Below are positions 52,190 to 63,302 of a stretch of 64,000 nucleotides of DNA, in pieces. The notes below the pieces were generated by a model. The model searched no databases. It worked only from the letters and a program-made list of their open reading frames with translations, and was not told where the DNA came from. Both the position numbers and the translations under genes were made by a program. How positions within the stretch are numbered: position 1 is the first letter of the stretch; each line of letters opens with the position of its first letter. Source of the stretch: Cladochytrium replicatum (lineage: Eukaryota > Chytridiomycota > Chytridiomycetes > Cladochytriales > Cladochytriaceae); NCBI GenBank assembly GCA_025526935.1, contig JAHLKD010000001.1:124001-188000 (forward strand). Direction: 5' to 3'.

Positions 52190-54567
52190 TTACTTTGTAA
52201 GCTCTGCATACATCTCGGCAATCTGGGCCTCATAGTACTTCTTCGCTTCGTGTCTAAAATACCCAATCAATAAACTCAATTTCACAAAGTCAACTATCAA
52301 ACTCACCGCTTTAGCTTGAACGACGGTGTAAGCAACCCATTGTCCATCGAGAATTCCTTTATGTCAAGATACACCGCTTTCACGTTCTCAAAGCCCTTGA
52401 GAGAGTTCTTCTTTCCAAAGTCCTCGAGCACCTTGCAGTACGCCTTGCGCACCGCAGGGTCCGCAGCGTGCTTGGCAAAACCCTTTCCCTCGCCAAACTT
52501 GGAGTCGGCCCACCTCAAAAACGCCTCTTCGTCTGGCACAATCACACCGACGAGCTGGGCCTGCAACGAGTCGCCGTACACAAACGCCTGGGCGACGAGC
52601 TCGTGCTTCACGTACACGAGCTCGATCTTCTCTGGCGCAATGTATTCACCCTGCGCGAGCTTGAAGATGTTCTTGACACGGTCGACGATCTGGAGACGGC
52701 CTTTGGCGTCCCACTGGCCGATGTCTCCGGTCCGGAGCCACCCGTCGGCAGTAAACGCCTCAGCGGTCTTCTCGGGCGCTTTGTAGTACCCGGTGAACAC
52801 GTTCGAGCCTTTGAGCGAAATTTCACCACGGGGGAAGGGCTGGTCTTTCGAGGTGTATCCCATCTCGGGGACGTCGAGAAGCTTAACCTGAAGGCAAGGA
52901 AGCGGAACACCGACGTGGCCGGACTGAAGATCCTGACGATCGGTGACGGTGACGGCAGCGCATGATTCAGTCTGTCCGTAACTAGGAGGAAATCACTAGT
53001 GTTAGCACATATCGATTTTGATAATACCTCCCACTACTCACCCTTCGTGGAACTCTGACGAGAAACAGATGCGCAAGAAATCAACAACATCGGCAGAGAT
53101 CGGTGCAGCACCGGAGAACATCAGTTTGACACGTCCTCCCAGCCTCGCCCTCACGTTTCCAAACACCAATCGATCCCACAAGAAGTGTGTGAAAGCACCC
53201 GAGGCAAGACCCTTTTTCTTTGCGGCAAAGGCGGTGTTGAACAGGTACAACGCGAGACCACCCTTAGCGTTCACGCTGGCAAGAACCTTGTCGTAAATCC
53301 TGTTGTAGAGACGTGGAACGGATGCAAAGATGGTGGGCTTGAGGACAGCCACATCGTCGAGGAGCTTAAGGGTGTCACCCTGGTAGAACCCGGCACGGCC
53401 ACCAACGTGCATGACAATGATGAAGATTTCACGCTCGAAAATGTGGGCGAGAGGGAGGTATGAAATGTGGCAATCGTCCTTGTTCAATGGAATGATCTTT
53501 CCACGTCCCATGAGTGCCATGATTGAGCCAGGGAAGCCGAGCATTTGGCGATGGGTCATCATCACACCTTTAGGGAGTCCTAAAGGTCAAGTTAAGACCA
53601 TTTAGCGGAATAAGTCACATTCATGTCAATTATTCCACACACCAGTGGTTCCAGAGGTGTAGCAAATCGTCGCAATATCTTCACAACGAGCAGGGGTGGC
53701 CTCTATCGGCTTGGAGTGCCCTTCCTTCTCCGCATCATCAAGGCCGACAACTTTAATGTCCCCGCCGGATTGGACGAGAGCATCGTCTGCCCCATCCATG
53801 ACAATAATCGTCTTCAAGGTAGGTATTTGAGCACGCATCTCCAGGAGGACCTTTGCCTTGTCCTTGGTGGCAATGCAAACAGACATGTCTGTCTGGGTAA
53901 TGATGTACTCAATGGCCTCAACGCCAAGTGTGTCGTAGAGTGGGACCGTCACCAAGTTGAGGTAGAAGCATGCTTGCTCTCCAATTACCTTCGAACAAGA
54001 AAAGTGTCAGTTCAGAGTGCCCAATAACAAACCGGTTTACGGGGAATTTTTCTCTCAAATTCATCCCAAATGATTCAGCACCCGCTCAAGTTGAAACTCA
54101 CCCATTCGGGACGGTTGATAGAGAACAAACCAACGTTGGATTTCGGCTCGAGGCCAATTATTTTGAAGTAAGCCGCCACGTCCTTCACTCGCTGGAAGAC
54201 TTCGTTGTAGGTTTGCCAGACATACGGACCCGCCTCTCCGTTGATAATAGGACGTATACCCATGAACGGCTCGTTACCTAACGTGCTGGACGTAAGATAT
54301 GCAACCCCACACCAAGATGGTTGTTCAAGTTGTTTCCATACCGGCGATCTTGAGAGCGCGAAGGAAATTCTCGTAAATGGAGGTAACGCCGGGAAGCATG
54401 TCGACCTGCGGGTCCTTTGCGAAAAGGGCAGCCTTCCTGGGCTGAGGGACAAAATGGGTTAGCCAAAGTTAACCGGAGTGATCATGCAACAAGAATCGCA
54501 CCTTTCCCTCACCGGGAACATCAGGGGCATCCGCGACTTCTACGGTGTACTGGGAAGTGTTGCTCAT
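52190..54567 (-). CDS. Long-chain acyl-CoA synthetase, copy 3
   Basis: The third paralog, in tandem with copy 2. Exons are 54567-54502, 54441-54342, 54277-54102, 53988-53643, 53579-53042, 52981-52307 and 52253-52190; total 1,965 nt, 654 residues. Only exon 4 differs in length, by one codon. All AMP-forming synthetase motifs are present (CYTSGTTGLPKGVMMTH, YGQTESCAA, WLRTGDIGQWDAKGRLQIVDRVKN). It is closer to copy 1 than to copy 2 in the N-terminal region (GNEPFMGIRPIINGEAGPYV). Start MSNTSQYTVEVADAPDVPGEGK is homologous to the other two. The reaction is fatty acid plus ATP plus CoA to acyl-CoA; location is not shown by a clear signal. Confidence 0.93.
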
Positions 54568-55439
54568 TGCAATGTTTTATTCTTTTCAAGAAATTAAAGA
54601 AATTCAAGAAATTCAATTTAAGAAATTCACGAAATTCAGACACTGGGAACCACACGTGACCGAGATCACACGACGGAATGTTAGATGAAGGTCCCGTGTG
54701 CATAATGGAAGAGAAGCGACACGTATATATTAATGACTAAGCTGCCTGTTTCATGGGTTTCCTTGAGCGCACGTCACAGGTAAGACGCATATTAAAGCTA
54801 AAGACCGCTGCCACCATCTGCGTTAACGCTCCACACTCATCTGTCCCGTCCGAACAGAAACAATCGATCCGACAGACAGCCCGAGAATTCCTCTTGAAGC
54901 TCACGACCGATGGGTTCCCCGCCGCTGAACACGGAAGTTCGCATTCGGAATGATCAGCTCCCGCCTAAAGCTTTCTGCGATACTGCGCGCCTCGCCGGTG
55001 GTGATCAGCGACGCTTGGGTGCTGTTGTCGTGTTGTGCGAGCGGTGGCCCGTCTTCGTAACGATGGGATAGCGTGCACGCGGTCTACGGAGTTCTACAAT
55101 TCATGTACACCAAAGACGTCCTCTTCCTCGGGAGCTCCTTCGTTGCCGGCACCCTCGGTGTAAACTGGATCAAATCATTACAGTGGATGCTTCCGAGAAG
55201 TGTGGTGCTGAGAGACCCCTCTGTTGCTAATCACCTTCTTGCCTTAGTGGTATTATTTGGGGCAGATCGCTTCGTCTGACTGTTGATTCTTCTGTGCGAG
55301 GATTACGGCGAGACTTTAAAGAACCTTTCGTCCAAAACAAAAAAAAAATGAAGGCGCTATCATCCACTGATTGTAGATAGCAAATAGATAGAGATTCGGT
55401 TTTGTATCTTTCATCACTCGTGAGAACTGCGTAAGAAAC
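54568..55439. other. Spacer with short unassigned frames
   Basis: About 870 bp. A TATATATTAA sequence at 54724-54733 could serve the copy 3 promoter (about 157 bp upstream of its ATG). A plus-strand frame (55073-55279) contains FMYTKDVLFLGSSFVAGTLG onwards and a hydrophobic end, but I recognise no family and the flanking frames are broken. An array of aattcaagaa/gaaattc words occurs at 54588-54640. Confidence 0.4.
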
Positions 55440-55895
55440 CTACAGCTTATGAGCTTTGATAAAGGGGACAGCGCCACCCGTAACCTCGGTCTGCGTCACA
55501 AAGTCCGTCTCAGCCAGCAACCCGTTCCCGAAACCTCTATGTTCACAGACAGGATCTGGAACGCGTTGGTTTCGGAGTTGGTCGTGTTCCTGACCTGTTT
55601 GCGTTTGCTCGACCAGGCATCATTGCCGACTGCCGCGGCTTCGGTGATCACGGGCTCGCCGATGTTGTCGGTCACAACGTATGCGTAGAGATCAGAGGAG
55701 TTGATGGGGTAGAAATCGATCTCGGGACGTGCGAAGCGCAAGATTCTGTCGCGGCAGGCGAAATTGACGATGGAAGACCCCGAGAAGCTCGGTTTTGCCT
55801 GGTGGGAGAAGGATTTCTACGTCCTGGGCCGAGACAGCGATGAAAAGGAAACGAAAAAGAAGAGAGCCTTGGACCACCAAGTCAAGTCATCGTTG
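55440..55895 (-). pseudogene. Broken inverted copy of the DUF3455-like gene
   Basis: Minus-strand homolog of 57072-57617. The N-terminal part keeps AVSAQDVEILLPPGKTELL (signal-peptide end and mature start). A frameshift with a small deletion follows near 55785, then NFACRDRILRFARPEIDFYPINSSDLYAYVVTDNIGEPVITEAAAVG in another frame, then further decay after VSGTG. It has no proper ATG in frame with the signal peptide. It is inverted relative to the intact gene, about 1.2 kb away. Confidence 0.85.
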
Positions 55896-56967
55896 GTAAA
55901 ATTCGTGATCCCTCTCAATGTTTATAAGAAACATATTTAAGTATATTGCCCATATATAGGTGGCTTGATTGTGTTTTGTTATCGGGTCGTCGGTAAAACC
56001 GGGCTGTGTGCTTGTGATATAAATATAACTCAACGGAGAACACAAAAAAATTAAACTTTCTCCGCGGATGGCACCGCCGGATGAGTGTGATGCTACTGAC
56101 CACTTAGAACTGCCGATCGGCGCACCATATATCTTCCATCTTCCAAAAGGTGGAAGGTGTTGTGGTGCAGAGCGCGCCAGGAAATATCACTGTCAAATGG
56201 TCTAGGGCGGTGTGAGGATTTTTGTGGAACCTTTGTGTTTGTGCATTTGTTGGTGTTCATGAAGTGGGCCTCCGTTTTCTATGTTATTTGCGGTGTTCTT
56301 CTTACCTTTATATCTGTTGGTGTACTTGCAACGCTTTTGTCTGTTATTGGTAAAAGTTTTGTTCCGGAGGACGAAAAAGTACATTTATATCCTTATTAGT
56401 TCGTACGCTGTTCATCTTGGAGGAGCCATCATTACATCTCTGTCTTGATTGTATTCGTCTACGCTCGCTATCTCTTCAGTTGCCAATCATTCATAAATTG
56501 GCATATGGTAACGTTTGCTTGAGGTTCACTAGCAAATGAGAAGCCGTCCAGATGGAAAATTAATGATCAAAGAGGGAGATTGATGGGACTGAAGCGCAAA
56601 TTTCTTAGATGGCATTTAAATGATTGAAAACTCGACCACTTATAACTCTGCGAGTGCACAATTCTCAGCAACTATGTCAATCTGACACAATATGGTTACG
56701 ATCTGCTCTTATAGTAAGGCATTTCTTGGAGGACTGAGGTGATTCGCGATGAAAAACAACACGACCAAGGAGGAGCTGAACCGTGCCTTCCCGTTCAATT
56801 CCGGAGAAATGTAAGTTCAGTTCCGGAGAAATATAATATAAGTTACATCGTATGCGTGGGGCTCAACGTCCAAGTGTGCCCACTGATGTTTGAAATATCC
56901 GCGAGAGTGAGTGTGATAGGGTTGCAAACGATGCATTGTTCCAGCGTGTGCGTTCTTCCACTTTTAG
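55896..56967. other. Spacer with one possible small membrane-protein frame
   Basis: About 1.07 kb. The only candidate is a 46-codon plus-strand frame at 56259-56399 (MKWASVFYVICGVLLTFISV, then a polar acidic tail), which could be a single-pass membrane peptide. It is unsupported otherwise. No RNA gene seen. Confidence 0.3.
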
Positions 56968-56973
56968 TATAAA
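56968..56973 (+). promoter_or_regulatory. TATA box of the DUF3455-like gene
   Basis: TATAAA lies 104 bp upstream of the ATG at 57072, matching the spacing at 5543 and 33690. Confidence 0.5.
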
Positions 56974-57071
56974 AACAGAAGCAGAGTCCCGTCAAATTGT
57001 AGCCAGCGAAAGCATCCACTTCAACTTCTTCAAGCTTACAGCTCGTACATCTTACCGATACTCTCCGTCCA

Positions 57072-57617
57072 ATGATGTCCAAGATTCTGATCCTCCTGGT
57101 TTCGTTCCTCATCGCCGCCGTGTCGGCTCAGGATGTCGAAATCCTCCTTCCGCCCGGCAAAACCGAGCTTCTCAAAGCCTTCCGCGCCGTCGGCATCGTC
57201 AAGTTCGCCTGTCGCGACGGCATCTGGCGCTTCGCAGGACCCGAAATCGAGCTCTACCCACTCGACTCCTGTGATCTCTACGCCAACGTCGTGACCGACA
57301 ACACCGGCGAGCCCGTGATCACCGAAGCCGCGGCAGTCGGCAACGGTGTCTGGTCGGGCAAACGCACACAAGTGAGGAACTCGACCAACCCCGAGATCAA
57401 TGCGTTCCAGATCCTGTTTGAGAAGACCGAGGTGACCGGTACGGGTTTGCTCGCGGAGACGTACTATGTGACGCAGACCGAGGTTACGGGTGGAGCTGCG
57501 CCGGTCGAGTGCGATTCCACTGAGCTCTTGCAAGTGCCGATCGAAGCGACATACAGCTTTTTCAAGAAGACGGAGTGTGTCATTGTGAAGAGGCGTGCCA
57601 GGACCTACCGTAACTAA
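57072..57617 (+). CDS. Secreted DUF3455-like protein
   Basis: An intronless gene for 181 residues. A signal peptide (MMSKILILLVSFLIAAVSA) is followed by QDVEILLPPGKTELLKAF. The pattern fits DUF3455: a beta-rich core with GIVKFACRDGIWRFAGPEIELY near the front, then W(S)GKRTQVRN, TGLLAETYYVTQTEVTGGAAPVECDS, and VPIEATYSFFKK at the end. Two in-frame Met codons (57072, 57075) start it. Function of the family is unknown; some fungal members are annotated as malate dehydrogenase by database inheritance, without catalytic motifs. It is probably extracellular. A broken inverted copy lies upstream (55440-55895). Confidence 0.82.
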   Translation: MMSKILILLVSFLIAAVSAQDVEILLPPGKTELLKAFRAVGIVKFACRDGIWRFAGPEIELYPLDSCDLYANVVTDNTGEPVITEAAAVGNGVWSGKRTQVRNSTNPEINAFQILFEKTEVTGTGLLAETYYVTQTEVTGGAAPVECDSTELLQVPIEATYSFFKKTECVIVKRRARTYRN

Positions 57618-58380
57618 GTTCGAACGAGTTGGGATGTTTTTATGCAATTTCAGATGTGGAACATGGGTGTACTTGCAGGGGGGTCGAAGATAAGCTTTTG
57701 GCTTGCTTTTGATGAGTATTTCTATGCCAAAGCAATGTTAAGATGGATGTAAGCCAACGATATTGCTTTGGAGTTTTCTGTGATCCTATGTGTTATTATT
57801 ACTTGAGAGGGTTCACTTTGTTCACTTTTGCCTCAATATCAATGTTAATGAAGTTCTCAACCAAAATGCGAGAATGCATGTCCATCACCGCAAGTCCTTG
57901 AGTTTGCTTACAAAAATAATGCATTGCTGCTACATAGAAATATTCATGCAAATTTCAAACGACTGTGCAAGAATGTTCGCATTGCCGGACTCGACTCCCA
58001 ATTGTACTTAAGAAACAAAGAAAGCTTGCTTAACCAATATGCCGGGGAACATCGCTCAACTGTGGACGCTGGAAGTCGATATCGACACCCAGTACCTTCA
58101 AATCCCCAAACTCATACTTCCCAGCCCAGACTGTGGATTTGTTTGTGGAAGTACTTGCTCAGCAGCTTGATTCATGCTCCCTTACCTCCCACACAACCCT
58201 CGCAGGCTCGACGACGGAAGGCATCCAAAAAAACTGGACACTCGATGGTATCTTTGAATTATTGACACATTTGCTCTACTGAATCCCACTTTTTTTCAAC
58301 TGTTCCCTTGATATATTCCATTACAGACATTGTAACCAGAATACCTCCACTCGACACATGCACCTTGACACCAGCCCAAT
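57618..58380. other. Spacer, possible decayed coding sequence at its end
   Basis: About 760 bp without a supported gene. Between 58040 and 58265 two overlapping plus frames (NMPGNIAQLWTLEVDIDTQY and, one base off, VDLFVEVLAQQLDSCSLTSH) read like one coding sequence broken by a frameshift. No family recognised. Confidence 0.35.
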
Positions 58381-58390
58381 GACGATGTCA

Positions 58391-59179
58391 AGTTCGCCTA
58401 CCAAAGCTAAAGCTCTGTCCCATTTCGAGCTTTACAGTCAAAAACTTTGCTATTGACGGAAAGCAGCTCATTGGGCTATACATGAGGTACAAGAAGCAGC
58501 ATCCCGAGGATGATGACCTCCCAATAATCAAAGACATCGACTCACCTGAATTGTGTGAGCCGTGGGTCAACCGTGCGTTCCACAAGATCGCACTTCCAGA
58601 TACCCATGCACGCGATTCAGCAACTGGAAGAATCATCACAGGATCTCGGTTTTAATTCATCGTAGGAATGCCCAGATCAAGGACTCGTCTCCTCACCATC
58701 CAGATTATCTGCCTTGGGACAAAGCGAAGAAGCGCTTTGCTTATCCGGAAGTTGGTATTGGGAAGACTTGTATGCCAAATATACTGAAAAACTCTTTCTG
58801 TTGCAGACGCACTTCCAACCCACCTAGGTGCCAATCTGGAAAAATGGACATCCAATTTACTAGCTCCCAAGTCCAGGACACCTGTGCTACTCTGCTGAGT
58901 ACTATCTACGTGTTAAACATCAACTCAGCGAGACAGTGGCGGGAATGGCGACTGGCAGAGAAACTGAGCGTGCGGCGAGCCCAGAGCTCACGTCCTTGGC
59001 TGGTCACCACGGACCCTCAGCAAATTGACGCGCGCATTAATTGGTTTGGGCACTTCATTGAGGCAATGCTTGCACACTACACCACCTTGGCGAAAAGTCG
59101 GGAACAGATAAAGCTTGTTCGAAAAACGCTAATCTGGAACAAAGATCTTCAGAGGACATTGTCGCTCTTAAGATTCTGA
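58391..59179 (+). pseudogene. Unrecognised coding remnant
   Basis: A coherent plus-strand stretch (about 58445-58654) reads AIDGKQLIGLYMRYKKQHPE, then PELCEPWVNRAFHKIALPDTHARD and a stop TAA at 58653-58655. Further plus frames up to 59179 (for example QWREWRLAEKLSVRRAQSSR) are not connected by obvious introns. It looks like an old, broken gene or element ORF. I do not recognise it. Confidence 0.35.
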
Positions 59180-59439
59180 CAATGCGACCATTTGAGCAAA
59201 TAGGAATGTCATTTGAGCACATAGTAAGAATGTAGACAGGCTCATCCACAATTGCACCAAAAGCTAAAAATGTTTTTTTTCCAATTCTCTATTTGACCAC
59301 AAATCTTGCTCCAATTGGCTGAATTTTACTACCAGGGGTATGATGAAAATAAGTTCGTGTTTCGTGGCGGTTCGAATATGAGCGATATGTGCGTTGTGAA
59401 TAAATTCCCCTGTTTTGTGCTGGTGCAATCCGACGAGAC

Positions 59440-60367
59440 TCATCTTGGCGCAGGGAGCTTGAAGACGTGCTCTGTAGATATGCATTGAAGATATACTTCA
59501 TCAAACTCTGACACAGCAGCAAACAATTAACTCACCTCGATTTCGCATTGAGTATATAAAGTAAGATAAAACGTCCTTCTCATTGACTTCTTGCTGATCG
59601 TAATGCCTAGAGACGGTGTTGACGAGTTCATCTCTTGTTACTTCAACTGCTTTTGCGTCGGCTGGGGGAAGTCCGAGGTTGTAGGCACGGCGGTAACGCT
59701 GGAGTGCAACGTCATCCAACGAGCCAATATCAAGCTATACAAGAGTTGCATTAATGAGATAGTGCGTGATCATGTTTGCCATTTGAGAGGAGGAATGTCG
59801 TAGATATATCAATATGAAATTCCAGTTTGCCATTTGAGAGGAGGAATGTCGTAGATATATCAATATGAAATTCCAGCAGGCTGATCTGCTTCGCCAAACA
59901 ATAAAGCAGCATATCAACCCAAACCGCTCTACGCTTACCTTTACAGTTGGATCGCCATACGAAGAAGGATCGGACGCTGCAGATGATGCCATTCGCTTTG
60001 TGTTCACATTATAGCCGTATCCATAAGAGTTGGAGTGGTGCGAAGAGCTCGACGGATGATACATTGAGGAAGTGGAAAGTGTTGAGCGACCAGGAGGTTT
60101 TACACCCATGCGTTTTGGTTTGTCGTTGAAAGAAACAGCAGACATTAACGGTGATGCGGTTGTGGGTGGAGCAGCGGCTGGTGCAGTCACAGATGCTGAT
60201 GGTGCTGGTGAAGGTCTCGAATGTACAGGTGGTTTGATTGCACCTTGTGCGGCAACGACGGCAGCAGCAGCGGCTTTCGTCACCATGCGTTTGGTTTGGT
60301 CCTCTTTTGTGATCTTTCCGACTCCATTGGAGACGGTGAGAGTATTCAGACGGGTCTCCATCGACAT
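59440..60367 (-). CDS. SAP30-like subunit of the Sin3 histone deacetylase complex
   Basis: Three exons on the minus strand (60367-59939, 59734-59536, 59507-59440) give 231 residues. The first 140 residues are low-complexity (Ala, Pro, Ser, Thr) with short basic patches (TKRMVTKAAAAAV, DKPKRMGVKPPGR). The C-terminal part matches the SAP30 Sin3-binding domain: LDDVALQRYRRAYNLGLPP, then RDELVNTVSRHYDQQEVNEKDVLSYFIYSMRNR. The pattern L(x)YRRxYxL...REELxxxVxRHF..Q.V.E..V...F.Y is typical, and the domain is known to dock on the Sin3 PAH3 region. It is therefore probably nuclear and part of a chromatin-repressor complex. The first intron (204 nt) carries a 51-bp tandem duplication. Confidence 0.8.
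59774..59875 (+). repeat. 51-bp perfect tandem duplication inside the SAP30-like intron
   Basis: Two units (59774-59824 and 59825-59875) starting gtttgccatttgagagg are identical by eye. They lie entirely inside intron 1, and the splice sites are unaffected. Confidence 0.95.
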
Positions 60368-61040
60368 TTTTAGTGTGTAGAAGGCTAAAGAGGGGGTGAA
60401 GAAGCAGGAATATCAGAAAAGTGAAAAGTGATCCAAATGAGTTCGATCGATTGATGAGCACATGAGCTGTCTCAGAACCAAGGTGCTATTCTCAAGATAT
60501 TTTATCTCACCAGAGATAGCAATCCAGGATGGCAGTCTCCACAATGCACACGATGATGTTCGTTTCGCTGGTGTGATTTGCACCGGCTGTCGGGGGTGAA
60601 GGATTTGACCTGTGCCACGAACATCGCGCCACTCATTAGCACAGGAACGGTAAATTAAAAGTATCCAACGATTTATTGCAAAAAATTGCCATATTCTCAA
60701 ATTGGGGATCTCATGTTGGAGGGATCACAGTTTATCAAGGTTATGTAAGTACTCAAATGCCCCATACTGATACTTTAACAGAATCCGCAGCAATGTCGGA
60801 ACAGAAATGATTACCGTTGAAAAGCAAACGCCACACACCAATACTTCAGGAGTCAGAGGAAGCTTCCAATAGCAATGCCTATCACGAGCCACTCGTGAAG
60901 CTGTCCCCCTTTCATTTATCATGGGGGCTACCAGCGTGAGTAAACAAGGTCTTCGGTGAACAAATTTACGCTAGTAGTGAACGTCTAGGCTATTCCTAGC
61001 GATGCTCTTGGCGGGTTAATTAAGGCCAAAAGCGACAAGG
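60368..61040. other. Spacer, no gene seen
   Basis: About 670 bp upstream of the SAP30-like gene. Short frames only, without domains. The region next to 60380 presumably contains that gene's promoter. Confidence 0.45.
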
Positions 61041-61335
61041 ATGGTCGGCGGTAGGGTTGGTCTCGCCATTTTTGGTGCCATCTTAATCAGGCGGATCTTT
61101 GATGAGTTGACAAACTCACTCCCAGTACGCAAACGGCCGATTTCATCGCATGATGTCGTACGAGCCTCTTGCCGTCCACTTGGTCGCGGCAATTCCGGGA
61201 GTGGAGGCGATCATCCTTCCGATCTACCGGCATAGCTTTTCGGCTGAAAATCGGGTTTCTCTCGGTGCAACCTTGTGGAATCCTGGTGGTGGTGAGTTCC
61301 GCGTTCCTAAACCACATTCCTTCCACAAAACCTTT
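61041..61335 (+). pseudogene. C-terminal fragment of a DHA2-type MFS transporter
   Basis: GGRVGLAIFGAILIRRIFDEL and, after a frameshift, IPGVEAIILPIYRHSFSAENR match the C-terminal part of the decayed transporter at 61720-62741 (GGSVGLTIFGTVFNNRIYKEL and IPNGATIILPIYWHCFSA). Only the last region is present, so this is a partial tandem duplicate. Confidence 0.65.
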
Positions 61336-61719
61336 TAAGAAAGCAGACAGACTTCCGGCAGAGACCCAAATTGATTCTTATCAGTTTTAATTCTCCCCTC
61401 TTCCCCATTTTGTTTTCCAAAAAGTTTGGTACTATAGTTTATTTAATTGCTTAATAAATCAATCTTTGATCAAACAGTGGCGGGAACGAGTTCGCTACAC
61501 TTAATGACACATGAGCACATAATGATCATCCCGTCTCCACTGCGGTTGCTGTATGGAATGTGATCCGACGTTTACAATGTGGTTAGTTCAGCTCTAGGGG
61601 TTCTGATCATGAAACAGGGAAAAGGGGCTGGTCGACGAGCAACGGATGTTTATGTGATTCCTTTTGTTGGTTATGATATGTTTCAATTACACTATTGACT
61701 TTTCGGAGTTCTTAATGAG

Positions 61720-62741
61720 ATATGCGTAACCCGTCCCCTTCTGCTATGGAATGCTGCGCATGGTGGCACGTTCCCATTTCCCATTGGACAAAACGGCAGT
61801 TCGTTTTGCAATACAAGGATTTTCCTCGGAGTCCTTCGATCAGCACTGGATCAAACAAGCTTTTCTACTGCGGTTCCTGTTCTATCGACGGAATTCCAGG
61901 CTGCTGACCTGATCCCTTGGGTCGGGATCGCGTACCTCCTAACTTCGGCAGCATTCAGCTCCATCTATGGAAAGATGGCAGATATCTTTTGACGCAAGAC
62001 CAATTTTGTTTCCGCGATTGAGATTGGCTCCCTGGTATGCGGTCTCGCACCGGTATGTTTCAACACTGCCAAGCTGTAATATGTAGCTGATTTATGATTT
62101 AAGGACATGCCAACGCTCATTGCGGGACGCGCGATTGCTGGAATTCGAGGAGGTGGAATCGTGTCCTTGGTAGCTGGTGGAGCTTTCACGGACAGTTCAG
62201 CAACTTGGCGGTAAGGCTTCTTACTAGTGTTGACAGAGGGGCCGTCGAACTTATGAGGGTTCATTCAGGTGGTGCTTCTATATCAACCTACCGCCTGGCG
62301 GATTCGTCCTCTTGGTCATCATTTTCATTCTCTGCTTTCCAAAATCTTCCGATTCGACCACTTTTGCCTCTCGTTTGAAGCGTGTGTCCCTAGGGTCCCT
62401 TTTAGTAACTCTCCCCGCGTTGTATACAAAGATGCTAGGTGGTAGTGTAGGCCTCACCATCTTCGGCACTGTCTTCAACAATCGCATATACAAAGAGTTG
62501 ATCGCCCAGCGTCCTCCACAGTACGCATCAGTTGAGTTTGTCCGAGCACTAGCAAGCCGTGAGCGCGATCGTCGATGAGATTCCGAATGGAGCAACCATC
62601 ATTCTTCCGATCTACTGGCATTGTTTCTCCGCTGCGCTTAGCATTGCCTTTTCTTCCGTTTTGCCTTGTGGCGTCCTTATTCTGCTGTCCGAGGCGTTCC
62701 TGAATCATATTCCCGTCGACCAAGCGGACGAAGCGACCTGA
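61720..62741 (+). pseudogene. Decayed DHA2-type MFS (multidrug) transporter
   Basis: Parts of a 14-TM major-facilitator drug transporter are in order: an N-terminal LGLLGSALDQTSFSTAVPV-like piece in a shifted frame, EFQAADLIPWVGIAYLLTSAAFSSIYGKMADIF followed by TGA where motif A needs Gly (61990-61992), an intron-like gap, LIAGRAIAGIRGGGIVSLV joined directly to GGAFTDSSATW (TM4-TM5 region deleted), then WRWCFYINLPPGGFVLL, and the C-terminal VGLTIFGTVFNNRIY. Frameshifts and the large deletion rule out function. Confidence 0.75.
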
Positions 62742-63302
62742 CACGGAGTCGGGAAAGGCTGAGAGTTCTGGAGAGGCGGCTCCCTTGAACGACGAATGAA
62801 AGGGAAGTTCGATTCTCTTGTGATCTGATTTCGAAGCTGCGGGTCGCTCCCGTTTCGAAAGTTTCGGGATTTTGGGCAATTGTTGGAATCTGGATTGTTA
62901 CTACTATTGCTTTTCAGATTTCTGGGAAAATTGCCACCAGCTCGTTGGTGTTTTACTTTCAGCCAAGCGGCTAACAATTTAAGATGCTCTGCCCTTAATT
63001 TGAATTTAAGATGCTCTGCCCTTGATTTGAATTGGTGAAGTTCTTTTTCCTTCTTTGTTCGCTTTTCCAAGCTGAAAAGAATTTGTGGTGGGTTATGGAT
63101 ATCAGTCCAGTTTATTTCTCCTCATATTATTGATAAACAAGGAAATAGTTATGATAAATTGAACATCGACACGCCATGTCGTGAAATTTGATAACCCAGA
63201 TTTGAACAAAAGCTCTGTCTGCTTCCCACCCTGCCCCGGCCATTCGCCCCTGTCATGATTCTTCTGTTTCAAGTTTTGTTTTTTGTCATCATGTGCAATA
63301 TA
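62742..63302. other. Spacer with a short tandem repeat
   Basis: About 560 bp. A 27-bp unit (aatttaagatgctctgccct...) is duplicated at 62976-63002 and 63003-63029. No gene supported. Confidence 0.5.

Noticed and set aside
62705-63070. 121-residue basic minus-strand frame
   Set aside because: It runs across the tail of the MFS pseudogene and a 27-bp tandem repeat, with no domain; the composition comes from the repeat.
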